Below, one piece after another: positions 1-8,727 of a stretch of 64,000 nucleotides of DNA (its first letter is position 1; each line of letters opens with the position of its first letter). Below the pieces are notes generated by a model. It ran no database searches. It saw only the letters and a list, made by a program, of their open reading frames with translations, and was not told the origin of the DNA. The translations under genes were made by a program, and so were the position numbers. The stretch comes from Prevotella sp. Rep29 (lineage in GTDB: Bacteria; Bacteroidota; Bacteroidia; Bacteroidales; Bacteroidaceae), in NCBI RefSeq assembly GCF_019551475.1, contig NZ_CP047159.1:248001-312000 (forward strand), written 5' to 3'.

Positions 1-36
1 GTCACTCTCGACTTGCGGCGCACTTGATTTTGTGTA

Positions 37-2238
37 TTATTCCACGAGGGAGAAGTCGAGTTGCCGCTTCTCTAAGTTGGCACGTTCCACACGGATGCGG
101 ATGGGGTCGCCCAGCTGATACTTGTGGTGATGGCGCCGCCCGATGAGGCAATAGTTCTTCTCGTCGAAGTCGTAGTAGTCGTCGTCGAGTTCGCGCATGG
201 CTACCATGCCTTCGCAGTGGTTCTCGTCAATCTCGCAGTAGATGCCGTATGACTGTATGCCACTGATGTGTGCGTCGAACTCTTCTCCAATCTTGTCGCC
301 CATGAACTCCACCATCTTGTATTTGATGGAGTCGCGCTCGGCGTTGGCTGCCAGTTGTTCCATGTCGCTGGAGTGCATGCACTGGTCTTCGTAATACTTC
401 TGATTGGCAGACTTCCCGCCGTTCTGGTAGTGGGTGAGCAGCCGGTGCACCATGGTGTCGGGATAGCGACGGATGGGCGATGTGAAGTGTGTGTAGTAGT
501 CGAATGCCAGTCCGTAGTGTCCGATGTTGTGAGTGGAATATTTCGCTTTCATCATGGCGCGCAGGGCAACGGTCTCGATAAGTTTCTGCTCGTTGCGTCC
601 CTGGCAGGCGTCCATCAGTGCGTTCAGGCTTCTGGAGACGGCTCCGCGCGTGCCTGCCGTCTTGAGTCGGTAGCCGAACGGTGCGATAAATTCGCGCAGG
701 TTCTCGAGCTTCGTCGGGTCTGGTTGGTCGTGTATGCGGTAGGGCAGTGTCTTTGCTTTGACGCCCTTGCGCACTTTTCCGATGCTCTCTGCTACCGTGC
801 GGTTGGCAAGGAGCATAAACTCTTCGATGAGTTTGTTGGCATCTTTCGATTTCTTGAAGTAGCAGCGGATGGGTTTTCCCTTCTCATCCACGTCGAAATG
901 GAGCTCTTCCGAGTCGAAGTTGACGGCACCGTTCTCGAATCTGCGTTTGCGGAGCTGCTTCGCCAGGCGGTCGAGCATGCAGAGTTCTTCGGCAAATTCG
1001 CCCGTATAGGGGTGCTTCTTCGTGGGCAGGGGAGCGGGTTCGCCCGTGCCGTCGATGACGCCGTTCTGTTCGAGAATCGCCTGTGCCTCTTCGTAGGCGA
1101 ATCGTCGGTTGCTCTTGATGATGGTGTGTGCGAGGTGCCATTTCTTGATGTTGGCTTCCTCGTCCATCTCGAAGATGACGCTGTAGCAGAGTTTCTCTTC
1201 ATCGGGGCGCAGTGAACAGATGAAGTTGCACAACCGCTCGGGCAGCATGGGGATGGTGCGATCGACGAGATAAACACTTGTAGCACGCTTTTGTGCCTCC
1301 TTGTCGATGATGTCGTTCTCCTTGACATAGTGCGAAACGTCGGCTATGTGGACGCCCACCTCATAGAGGTTGCTGTCGGGAATGGCGCGGAACGAGAGCG
1401 CATCGTCAAAGTCTTTCGCATCCTTCGGGTCGATGGTGAAGGTGGTGACATCGCGGAAGTCCTCCCGCTCGGCGATATCCTGCGGGGTGATGTCTGCCTT
1501 GATGTGGTTGGCAGCCTCTTCCACCTCTTTCGGATATTTGTAGGGGAGGTTGTATTGTGCGAGGATGGCGTGCATCTCGGTGTTGTTCTCACCGCTCTTT
1601 CCGAGTATGTCAACGACCTCTCCGACGATGTTCTTCGACTCTTTCGAGGGCCATTGCGTGATGCGTACGACGGCTTTCTCGCCGGTTTTTCCGCCTTTGA
1701 GTTTCTTCTTGGGAATCATAATGTCGTGTGTAAACACGTTGCTCTCGGTCACGAGGAAGGCGAAGTCCTGCTCCACCTGCAGCGTGCCTACGAACTGGTC
1801 GCGCGCTCTCTCGAGAATGTCGGTCACCATCGCCTCCTTGATGTGGTTGCGACGGCGCGCCATGAGTGCCACGCGCACACGGTCACCGTCGAAGGCGAAC
1901 TGCGAGTTGCGTTCGGACACGAAGATGGGCTTGTCCTGTCCGTCGGGGATGAACGAGTTCTTGCCGTTCGCCTTCCGGCGGAAGATGCCCTCCTGCACCT
2001 GTCCTTTCATGTTCAGGCGGTAGGCGCTGTTGCCCTTTTTGCTGAGGAAGTCGTCCCACGCCATGTCGTCCATGATGCTGATTGCCATCATGCGCTGCGG
2101 GTGGGTGTCTATGTTGAGGGCACGGAAGATTTGTTTCGTAGAGAATACCTCGTTGGGTTGCGTCTGGAAGAAGCCTGCCAGTGCGTCGGTCAGTTGTCGT
2201 TTGTTGGGGCGTTTGCCTCCTTTTTTGTGTTTAGCCAT
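37..2238 (-). CDS. rnr: Ribonuclease R (RNB-family 3'-5' exoribonuclease)
   Basis: Processive hydrolytic 3'-5' exoribonuclease for structured RNA decay and rRNA/tRNA quality control. The 733 residues show the family order: basic N-terminus with a winged-helix-like region (about 1-75), cold-shock-like OB domains (about 85-210), the RNB catalytic domain with the acidic metal-binding motif TIDPKDAKDFDDA at about 268-280, later family motifs (HDQPDP, HFTSPIRRYPD), and a C-terminal S1 domain from about 650 ending in DFSLVE. Length is normal. The ATG is followed by a lysine-rich start typical of RNase R. A HAD phosphatase gene lies 60 bp upstream on the same strand, so cotranscription is possible. 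Confidence 0.96.
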   Translation of the reverse strand: MAKHKKGGKRPNKRQLTDALAGFFQTQPNEVFSTKQIFRALNIDTHPQRMMAISIMDDMAWDDFLSKKGNSAYRLNMKGQVQEGIFRRKANGKNSFIPDGQDKPIFVSERNSQFAFDGDRVRVALMARRRNHIKEAMVTDILERARDQFVGTLQVEQDFAFLVTESNVFTHDIMIPKKKLKGGKTGEKAVVRITQWPSKESKNIVGEVVDILGKSGENNTEMHAILAQYNLPYKYPKEVEEAANHIKADITPQDIAEREDFRDVTTFTIDPKDAKDFDDALSFRAIPDSNLYEVGVHIADVSHYVKENDIIDKEAQKRATSVYLVDRTIPMLPERLCNFICSLRPDEEKLCYSVIFEMDEEANIKKWHLAHTIIKSNRRFAYEEAQAILEQNGVIDGTGEPAPLPTKKHPYTGEFAEELCMLDRLAKQLRKRRFENGAVNFDSEELHFDVDEKGKPIRCYFKKSKDANKLIEEFMLLANRTVAESIGKVRKGVKAKTLPYRIHDQPDPTKLENLREFIAPFGYRLKTAGTRGAVSRSLNALMDACQGRNEQKLIETVALRAMMKAKYSTHNIGHYGLAFDYYTHFTSPIRRYPDTMVHRLLTHYQNGGKSANQKYYEDQCMHSSDMEQLAANAERDSIKYKMVEFMGDKIGEEFDAHISGIQSYGIYCEIDENHCEGMVAMRELDDDYYDFDEKNYCLIGRRHHHKYQLGDPIRIRVERANLEKRQLDFSLVE

Positions 2239-2298
2239 ATCTTTTTTTATTTAATGTAGAGTGATGTTATTTCGTTTTACGGTTCTCTTTTCCTCGCG

Positions 2299-2997
2299 TC
2301 ACAGCAGCCGGCAGAGCTCGTCGAACCGACTGATGGCAGTGAGCCGCTCATGCTCGATGGGCTCGGCATGCTCGTGTTGCCAGGTGATGGCATGGGGAAT
2401 GTGGATGGCGTGGCAACCTGCTTGTATTGCCGGACGGATGTCGCTCTTGATAGAATTGCCTATCATGACGGTCTCTGCGGGCTTCGCACCGAACAGTTTG
2501 CAAAGCCGTCCGTAGGCTTGCGGTGTCTTGTCCGACACGATGATGAGGTCGTCGAACATGTCGGCAAGTCCCGAGCGGAGGAACTTCTGCTCTTGCTCCA
2601 ATTGGTCGCCCTTCGTGAAGACCACCATCGTGTAGCGTCCCTTTCCCCTTATCTCCCGCAGCGTCTCAGCCACATGCGGCAGTGGTTGGGCTGTCATTCG
2701 CAGGAGCGAGCGTCCCAAGGCGATGATTTCCTCCGTCTCGCGGGCGCTGATGCGGTAGTTGCTGACACGCAGCGCGTTTTCAACGAGTGAGATGACGAAT
2801 GCCTTCGAGCCATAGCCCAGTTCCTCCATGTTGCCCATCTCCACGCTGAAGAGTGCATCGCCAATCTCCCCACGCTCGCCATAGTGAGCCAGCAGGTCGC
2901 AGTAGCGCTCGCTCACCTCGTCAAAGAAGCATTGGCAATCCCAAAGTGTGTCGTCGGCATCGAATGCCAACAGTTTGATGTCGCTCAGTTGTTCCAT
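2299..2997 (-). CDS. HAD-family hydrolase (YjjG/phosphatase-like)
   Basis: Haloacid-dehalogenase-type phosphohydrolase of 232 residues. The nucleophile motif DADDT has Asp13 and Asp15; the Thr/Ser motif lies in VVFTKGD; motifs III/IV are near GNSIKSDIRPAIQAG. The alpha-helical cap between motifs I and II fits the YjjG/pyrimidine-nucleotidase-like subfamily, but substrate cannot be read from sequence. A TATCTTTG -7 element (complement of 3068-3075) lies about 70 bp before the ATG. Repeat array copy 1 lies further upstream. It precedes rnr on the same strand. Confidence 0.85.
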   Translation of the reverse strand: MEQLSDIKLLAFDADDTLWDCQCFFDEVSERYCDLLAHYGERGEIGDALFSVEMGNMEELGYGSKAFVISLVENALRVSNYRISARETEEIIALGRSLLRMTAQPLPHVAETLREIRGKGRYTMVVFTKGDQLEQEQKFLRSGLADMFDDLIIVSDKTPQAYGRLCKLFGAKPAETVMIGNSIKSDIRPAIQAGCHAIHIPHAITWQHEHAEPIEHERLTAISRFDELCRLL

Positions 2998-3132
2998 CCC
3001 GTGGTGGTTGTGTATATTTATACAAACAAACGCATTTGAATGATTGAAAAATGCAGTTTATTTTTGGCAAAGATACGATAAATAATTGACAAATTTCACA
3101 CCTTATATTTTTTTAGCAAACTATCGTTTTCC

Positions 3133-3218
3133 AAAAGTGCCACTTTTGCACTCCAAAAGTTCCCCTTTCAGCTCCTAAAAGTGCCACTTTTGCAAGCTAA
3201 AAGTGGCACTTTTGGAAA
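3133..3218 (-). repeat. 22-bp-period palindrome array, copy 1
   Basis: Four 15-bp near-palindromic units start at 3133, 3155, 3177 and 3199, exactly 22 bp apart. Unit 1 is AAAAGTGCCACTTTT and unit 4 is its reverse complement. The 7-bp spacers are GCACTCC, AGCTCCT and GCAAGCT. Sequence at 3219-3265 matches, in reverse complement, the left flank of copy 2 (TCAAGACGTTA shared), so this copy is inverted relative to copies 2 and 5. The tail motif pair is not adjacent here; a lone TGTATATTTATAC lies at about 3010. The rest of the 3001-3420 gap shows only the upstream gene's -7 element and no ORF I support. Confidence 0.9.
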
Positions 3219-3420
3219 CACCTTTTTAACGTCTTGATTTACAAGAGTTTACAAAAGCGATTTTCTTGCCTCTCCTCATTGGTTTCCGAAGAAGGAGAGG
3301 TTGGTTTTTGTCGTTGCCGGGAATGAATACACTACGCTGTTTTCATCCTCGTTTTTTATGCATCTTTCTGTAAGTTTATACATTTTTAGGATTGTCCACC
3401 CCGCGGCTTTTCCTGGCACA

Positions 3421-4362
3421 TTACGCCTTGTTGAATTTCTCTTTGCTCTGCTTGCAGCGAGGGCAGCGCCAGTCGTCGGGCAGGTCTTCGAAAGCCACAC
3501 CGTCGTGCTCGGCAGGGTCATAAACGTAGCCACAGACGGAGCAGACGTACTTGCCGCTGGCCTCCTGCTTGGAGAAATCGACCTCGGTGAGAACTGTCGG
3601 CACAGGGTTGTCGAGGTCGATCACGCGCTTGGCTTCCAGATTCTCATAGCCCTGTGGGGTGTGGGTGCCCATATAGACAGTGGGCTGGTTGCGGACGAAC
3701 TCGCGCACACGGTCCATTGTCTCGCGGGCAGCCGCCAGGTCGTCGAAGACCACCGAGAGTTTGTTCTCATACAGGGCTTCGTCCACGTAGGTGATGTCGG
3801 CTTGGAACATGTAGAACAGCCCCTCGTTCTCTGCAATCACGAGGCTGTTGCCGTTAGTGTGTCCCTTTGCCTTGATAAAGTATATGCCATCGAGAATCTT
3901 CTGACTTTCAGGGAAGTTGTGATAAGGACCGTCGGTGAAATGTACGGGAATAAGATTCGGAATGTCCTTCAGTTCTGCCACGCCGATTTCATCGGCATTC
4001 ACGTAAATCTCCGCATTGGGGAAGGAGCGGAGCTCGCCGCTGTGGTCGCTGTGCTTGTGGGTGAGGAGAATCTTCGTCACCTGCTCGGGTCTGTAGCCCA
4101 GTGCAGCGAGGGCATCCATATAGTCGCAGATGTTTTTTCCTATATAAGCGACTGCCTGTTCGTCCACTACTTCTTCAGGGAATCCGGCAGGCAGACCGGT
4201 ATCCACCAGGACAACCTCCTTGCCGGTGTCAATCAGGTAGTTCTGGAGACTGCCACGATAGCGGATGTTCTTGTCAAACTTGTCAATGCCTTCCTCTCCA
4301 CCGAAGGCGAAAGGCTGGGTGTAGAACCCGTCGCGTCTGAATTTTACTGCTTTAATTTCCAT
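3421..4362 (-). CDS. Metallo-beta-lactamase-fold hydrolase fused to C-terminal rubredoxin
   Basis: Two-domain protein of 313 residues. The N-terminal MBL-fold domain has the metal motif [10 protein letters not shown] (His102, His104, Asp106, His107), a further His168 in KGHTNGN, Asp189 and His234. The C-terminal 45 residues are a rubredoxin with CSVC (Cys274, Cys277) and CPRC (Cys300, Cys303), a one-iron electron carrier. Iron-binding rubredoxin fused to an MBL domain recalls flavodiiron/redox enzymes, but there is no flavodoxin domain and the MBL half resembles quorum-lactonase-like hydrolases. A cytosolic redox-linked hydrolase is the safe call. Upstream are a TATCTTTG -7 element at 4398-4405 (minus) and a pair of direct repeats. 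Confidence 0.9.
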   Translation of the reverse strand: MEIKAVKFRRDGFYTQPFAFGGEEGIDKFDKNIRYRGSLQNYLIDTGKEVVLVDTGLPAGFPEEVVDEQAVAYIGKNICDYMDALAALGYRPEQVTKILLTHKHSDHSGELRSFPNAEIYVNADEIGVAELKDIPNLIPVHFTDGPYHNFPESQKILDGIYFIKAKGHTNGNSLVIAENEGLFYMFQADITYVDEALYENKLSVVFDDLAAARETMDRVREFVRNQPTVYMGTHTPQGYENLEAKRVIDLDNPVPTVLTEVDFSKQEASGKYVCSVCGYVYDPAEHDGVAFEDLPDDWRCPRCKQSKEKFNKA

Positions 4363-4397
4363 AGTTGTCAGTTTTTGTTAAGAATAATATTTGGATA

Positions 4398-4463
4398 CAA
4401 AGATACAAGAAATTATTGACATTTGTACTATCTGAAATGATATAAAACATGTCTGAAATGATA
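4398..4463 (-). promoter_or_regulatory. Promoter with tandem TCTGAAATGATA sites
   Basis: On the minus strand a TATCTTTG -7 element (complement of 4398-4405) lacks a TTTG at the expected -33 position. Instead, two identical 12-mers TCTGAAATGATA (plus-strand sequence) lie at 4431-4442 and 4452-4463, 21 bp apart and so on the same helix face, covering roughly -33 to -65. This is the layout of an activator-dependent promoter for the MBL-rubredoxin gene. The regulator is unknown. Confidence 0.45.
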
Positions 4464-4606
4464 CAAATTCAAAAACTTTTCGTAACTTTATGAAAAGAAT
4501 TCATGAAGTTACTGCGTCTCGGGAAAAGAAATAAATGGATTTATTTCATTTTCCTCTCGATTTTTCGTAACTTTGTCGCACTGAAAGGCGGTGGACTTTT
4601 TCGCAA

Positions 4607-4678
4607 GGTCTCATAGTTCAATGGATAGAACAAGTCTCTCCTAAAGATTAGATCGGGGTTCGATTCCCCGTGAGACCG
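4607..4678 (+). tRNA. tRNA-Arg (anticodon CCT)
   Basis: A 72-nt cloverleaf: acceptor GGTCTCA pairs with TGAGACC, anticodon loop CTCCTAA gives CCT, and the T arm contains GGTTCGATTCC. CCA is not encoded. A TAACTTTG -7-like element lies at 4568-4575, about 30 bp upstream. No integrase or duplicated tRNA end nearby, so it is not evidently used as an attachment site here. Confidence 0.95.
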
Positions 4679-4727
4679 CATTGATTATAGTAGGGGGTAA
4701 GTTCTTTTTATCATTCATTTTAGTGTT

Positions 4728-5516
4728 ATGTTGGGAGCAATCATTGGAGATATTGTCGGTTCTCGGTTTGAGTTTAGCAGACCGCCACAGGGAGCATTCG
4801 ATTTGTTCACGCCAGAATGTTTCTTTACGGACGACACGGTGTGTACCATCGCCATTGCCGATGCCATCTTGCATGGGCGCGGCTATCAGGAGAGCCTGCG
4901 CGACTGGTGTGGGCGCTATCCGGATGTAGGCTATGGAGGAGGGTTCTGGGCTTGGCTGCAAAGCAGCAATCCGGTACCTTACAACAGTTGTGGCAATGGT
5001 TCTGCCATGCGCGTGAGTAGCGTGGGATGGCTGTTCGACGATTTCGAGGAAGTGTTGGAGGAAGCAAAGAAAAGTGCTGAGATGACCCATAACCATCCGG
5101 AGGGCATAAAGGGAGCACAGTGTGTGGCGGCTTCCATCTTCAGGTTGCGCACCTGCCAACTCTCCAAGGAGTCGCTGATTCGGCATGTGGAGAAACGTTT
5201 CGACTACGAAATCCTCTCGTTGAACGACGTCTATCGCATCGGTGCCACCGGTCATTTTGATGCCCTGTGTCAGGAAACGGTGCCCATGGCTATCCGCTGT
5301 TTTGTGGAGTCGGTGGATTTTGAAGACGCTATCCGCTTGTCGGTGATGGCTGGTGGCGATGCGGACACGAAGACCGATATCACCGGAGCATTGGCAGAGG
5401 CTTACTACGAGATTCCGGGAGAGATTATCAATCAGGCATACACTTATCTGCCGGAGGAGATGCTCAGCATCTTGCATGAGTTCTACGAAAAGGTGGAGGA
5501 GAATATTGGCAGGTGA
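4728..5516 (+). CDS. ADP-ribosylglycohydrolase family protein
   Basis: A 262-residue DraG/ARH-fold enzyme predicted to remove ADP-ribose from a protein or small-molecule acceptor with two Mg ions. Visible motifs: N-terminal GAIIGDIVGSRFE, the metal site FFTDDTVCT at about residue 37-45, the central SCGNGSAMR glycine-rich motif, and C-terminal GGDADTKTDITGA, equivalent to the family GGDTDT...GA. It stands alone between tRNA-Arg and the convergent secDF gene. No partner ADP-ribosyltransferase is seen in the window. Confidence 0.9.
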   Translation: MLGAIIGDIVGSRFEFSRPPQGAFDLFTPECFFTDDTVCTIAIADAILHGRGYQESLRDWCGRYPDVGYGGGFWAWLQSSNPVPYNSCGNGSAMRVSSVGWLFDDFEEVLEEAKKSAEMTHNHPEGIKGAQCVAASIFRLRTCQLSKESLIRHVEKRFDYEILSLNDVYRIGATGHFDALCQETVPMAIRCFVESVDFEDAIRLSVMAGGDADTKTDITGALAEAYYEIPGEIINQAYTYLPEEMLSILHEFYEKVEENIGR

Positions 5517-5578
5517 TTGACCGCGTTGTCCTTAGCCAATCGGGTGGGGCAATGAGATTCCAAGTGAAACTTAAGGTA

Positions 5579-5623
5579 AAAAAACAACCGACCGCACCAT
5601 GAATTTCATGATGCGGTCGGTTG
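5579..5623 (-). terminator. Rho-independent terminator after secDF
   Basis: A 12-bp perfect stem, CAACCGACCGCA at 5585-5596 with TGCGGTCGGTTG at 5612-5623, is followed on the minus strand by a run of Ts (complement of 5579-5584). It may also stop the convergent ADP-ribosylglycohydrolase transcript. Confidence 0.85.
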
Positions 5624-5647
5624 CTATATTATATATAATAATGTGTA

Positions 5648-8623
5648 TTATGCTTTGGCAAGTTTCTTCTCATCTTCTTCGATGGTTTTGCGTCCCAGTG
5701 TCAGGTAAGCCACCGGTGCAGCGATGAAGATGGATGACAACGTACCGAAGACAACGCCCAGAATCATGGCGAACGAGAAGCTGCGGATGCTGTCGCCGCC
5801 AAGGAAGAAGATACAGAGCAACACAATCAACGTAGAGAGTGAGGTGTTGACTGTACGTGCAAGCGTCTGGTTCAACGAGTCATTGAACAGTGTGCGCTTG
5901 TCACGCTTCTTGAAGAGACCGAGATTCTCGCGGATACGGTCGAATACCACCACCTTGTCGTTAATCGAGTAACCGATTACGGTCAGGATGGCACCGATGA
6001 AGGTCTGGTCTATCTCGAGCGAGAAGGGAACGACACCCCACAATGCCGAGTAGAAGCCTACTACGATAAGCGTATCGAGCGCCAGTGCCACCAGCGAACC
6101 TACGGAGAATGCCACGTTGCGGAAACGCAACAGGATGTAGAGGAAGATGGCGATGAGTGCCACGATGACCGAAATGATGGCTTTGTTCGTCACGTCGCGT
6201 GCGATGCTCGGACCGACTTTCGTGCTGCTGATGATAGAACCACCCTTGCGGTCGTCTGGATCCTTGAATGTCTTCAAGTCTTTCTGAGTCACCAGTCCTG
6301 CCTTGCTGAGGGCGTTGAAGAGTTTCTGCTCTGCCTCGTCGTCAACGGTCAGGCTGTTGGATTCAATCTTATAGTTGGTGGAAACACGGATGGTATGTCC
6401 GTCGGTTCCAAGTGCCAGCGCATTGGCTGAGTAGCCTTGGAACTCAGTTGTCAGAGCCTTGTTCACATCCTCGGGCTGTACAGGTTTTTCAAACTTCAGC
6501 ACGTAGTTGCGACCTCCGGTGAAGTCGATGCTCTTGCTGAGTCCGCGAATAGCGAAGAAACCAATGAATACAATCGCTGCAATCGCCCAGATGGTGAAGG
6601 TGGTGCGGTATTTGCTCATGAAGTCAACTCGCATATTCTGCAGGAAGTTGCGAGAGATAGGTGTGGTGAATGTGAGGTTCAGCCACTTGTCTTTCTTCAT
6701 GCGGTTCTCATAAACGAGACGTGTGAGGAACACAGCGGTGAAGAATGAGCAGCAGATACCGATGATGAGCGTGATGGCAAATCCGCGTACCGGACCTGTT
6801 CCGATGACTGCCAAGATGATACCTGTAATGATAGAGGTCAGGTTGGAGTCGAAGATAGCGGAGAATGCGTTCGAATAGCCGGATTGCAGTGCCTGTTTGA
6901 CGTTCTTTCCTGCCTTGAGCTCTTCTTTTGTTCGTTCATAGATAAGCACGTTCGCATCGACTGCCATACCCAGTGTGAGCACAATACCGGCGATACCAGG
7001 CATGGTGAGTGCCGACTGGAACGATGCCATGATACCCATCGTGAAGAACAGGTTCATCAGCAGGGCGCTGTTGGCTATCATGCCAGGGATGAATCCGTAC
7101 ATCATGATCATGTAGATCATCAGCAGGACAAATGCCACGATGAACGACATGATACCCTGACGGATGGACTGTGCTCCGAGAGACGGACCGACAACCTCTT
7201 CCTGAACGATGCGTACGGGAGCTTTCATACGACCGGACTTCAGCGTGTTTGCCAAGTCTTTCGTGTCTTCAATGGTGAAGCTACCGCTGATTTCAGAGCT
7301 ACCGCCACTGATTTCTCCGTTGACGCGCGGTGCACTGTAAACTACGCCGTCAAGTACGATGGCGATGGCTTTGCCGACATTCACGCGGGTGAGCTGTGCC
7401 CAGCGGCGTGCACCGTCGTCGTTCATTGTCATGTTCACGCTCGGCTTGCCAGTAAACTGGTTGAACTCGTCGCGTGCTGATTCTACTACGTCGCCTTCCA
7501 GCGGTGCACGTCCGTCGCCTGTGGTGACTTTCAGTGCATAGAGTTCGAAGATGCGTTTGTTGTTCTTAATGAGGTCCGACGGCTTGGCACTCCAGTAAAG
7601 TTTCAAGTCGGTAGGCAGAATCTGCTTAGCCAGTTCAGAATTCAGAATCTTATTGATTTCCGCCGTGTCACGCATGTTTGCCAGACCCACGATAGCGAGC
7701 TGTCCCTCCATCGGCTGGAGCATGGCAAGCAATGGGTTGCGCTTCTTGGCTTCAGCCATCTGCTCTTCAGAACTTTGCTGCACCTTTTCGGTAGCCTTCT
7801 TGTCTTTCAGCGCGAGGCTCACCTGTGTGGTGTCTGCCTGAGCAGCCTTGGTCGTGTCTTTCGCTTCGGTAGGTTCTTCGTTTCCGAGCAGACGCTGGTC
7901 TAACTGGCTGAGATACGGAATAATCTCGTTGGAACTGAACGTCTCCCAGAATTCGAGATTGGCGCTACCTTGCAACAGTTTGCGCATACGCTCCGGGTCT
8001 TTCACACCAGGCATTTCCACCATGATGCGTCCTTCCTGACCTTCCAGCATCTGGATGTTTGGCTGAACGACACCGAACTGGTCGATACGGTTGGTGATGA
8101 CGTTCTTGGCGTCTTTCACAGCATCGCTGACCTTCTCGCGGAGAATCTTCTCCACTTCAGCGTCAGTGCTGGTTGTCTTCACTTCGGAAAGTTGCTGTGT
8201 GGCGAAAATCTCTGCCAGCTTGTGTCCTGGCGCATTTCGCTGATAAGCTTTGATGAAAAGTGAGATGAAGTCACTCTGTGTCTGTTCCTCTTCGGCACGC
8301 GCTTCCTTCATGGCTTTCAGGAAGGCAGGGTCTTTCTTGTGTCCGGACAGGTTGTCCACCAAGTCGGGTACGGACACTTCGAGGATAACGTTCATACCGC
8401 CTTTGAGGTCGAGTCCAAGACCTACCTGTGTCTCCAGACATTTCTGGTAAGAATAGATGCCCAGATACTTCACAGAGTCCTTATAGTCCTGCTGTGCGAT
8501 GGGGTCTTTAATCTTGGCTGCCTGTTTGTCGTAATAGCTTGTGGCAACTGAGAACGACAGGTAGAAGATACTTGCAAGCGTCAGTAAGACGGCAGTAATG
8601 ATTACAATTCCTTTGTTTTGCAT
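5648..8623 (-). CDS. secDF: Protein translocase SecDF fusion
   Basis: A single 991-residue polypeptide joining SecD and SecF, as usual in Bacteroidetes. It uses proton motive force to pull preproteins out of SecYEG on the periplasmic side. The SecD half has an N-terminal membrane segment, the GLGLDLKGG motif, a large periplasmic P1 region (with a low-complexity insert rich in Glu/Lys/Gln near 250-300) and the membrane motif GMAVDANVLIYER. The SecF half begins near 660 with IDFTGGRNYVL and has GYSINDKVVVFDRIREN. Twelve membrane segments are expected. A TATCTTTG -7 element is the complement of 8670-8677. Confidence 0.97.
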   Translation of the reverse strand: MQNKGIVIITAVLLTLASIFYLSFSVATSYYDKQAAKIKDPIAQQDYKDSVKYLGIYSYQKCLETQVGLGLDLKGGMNVILEVSVPDLVDNLSGHKKDPAFLKAMKEARAEEEQTQSDFISLFIKAYQRNAPGHKLAEIFATQQLSEVKTTSTDAEVEKILREKVSDAVKDAKNVITNRIDQFGVVQPNIQMLEGQEGRIMVEMPGVKDPERMRKLLQGSANLEFWETFSSNEIIPYLSQLDQRLLGNEEPTEAKDTTKAAQADTTQVSLALKDKKATEKVQQSSEEQMAEAKKRNPLLAMLQPMEGQLAIVGLANMRDTAEINKILNSELAKQILPTDLKLYWSAKPSDLIKNNKRIFELYALKVTTGDGRAPLEGDVVESARDEFNQFTGKPSVNMTMNDDGARRWAQLTRVNVGKAIAIVLDGVVYSAPRVNGEISGGSSEISGSFTIEDTKDLANTLKSGRMKAPVRIVQEEVVGPSLGAQSIRQGIMSFIVAFVLLMIYMIMMYGFIPGMIANSALLMNLFFTMGIMASFQSALTMPGIAGIVLTLGMAVDANVLIYERTKEELKAGKNVKQALQSGYSNAFSAIFDSNLTSIITGIILAVIGTGPVRGFAITLIIGICCSFFTAVFLTRLVYENRMKKDKWLNLTFTTPISRNFLQNMRVDFMSKYRTTFTIWAIAAIVFIGFFAIRGLSKSIDFTGGRNYVLKFEKPVQPEDVNKALTTEFQGYSANALALGTDGHTIRVSTNYKIESNSLTVDDEAEQKLFNALSKAGLVTQKDLKTFKDPDDRKGGSIISSTKVGPSIARDVTNKAIISVIVALIAIFLYILLRFRNVAFSVGSLVALALDTLIVVGFYSALWGVVPFSLEIDQTFIGAILTVIGYSINDKVVVFDRIRENLGLFKKRDKRTLFNDSLNQTLARTVNTSLSTLIVLLCIFFLGGDSIRSFSFAMILGVVFGTLSSIFIAAPVAYLTLGRKTIEEDEKKLAKA

Positions 8624-8727
8624 TTTGTTTATATGATTTTAATTGATATCAATTTGCATTAATAGCGTGCAAAGATAATGATTTTTTCAGATTTCGAGAA
8701 ATTTCTTTCGTTTTATTATTGATTTTT

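Noticed and set aside
268..2259. Long plus-strand ORFs antisense to rnr
   Set aside because: They are shadows of the real gene: no start context, no domain pattern, valine/histidine-rich composition, while the minus strand encodes a full RNase R.
4607..4678. Attachment site of an integrative element at tRNA-Arg
   Set aside because: No integrase gene and no duplicated tRNA 3' end nearby.
5625..5646. TATATATAATAATGTG sequence shared with about 36940 (inverted) and 59738
   Set aside because: Very A/T-rich and short; three similar tracts are not enough to claim a repeat family, though all lie just after gene ends.
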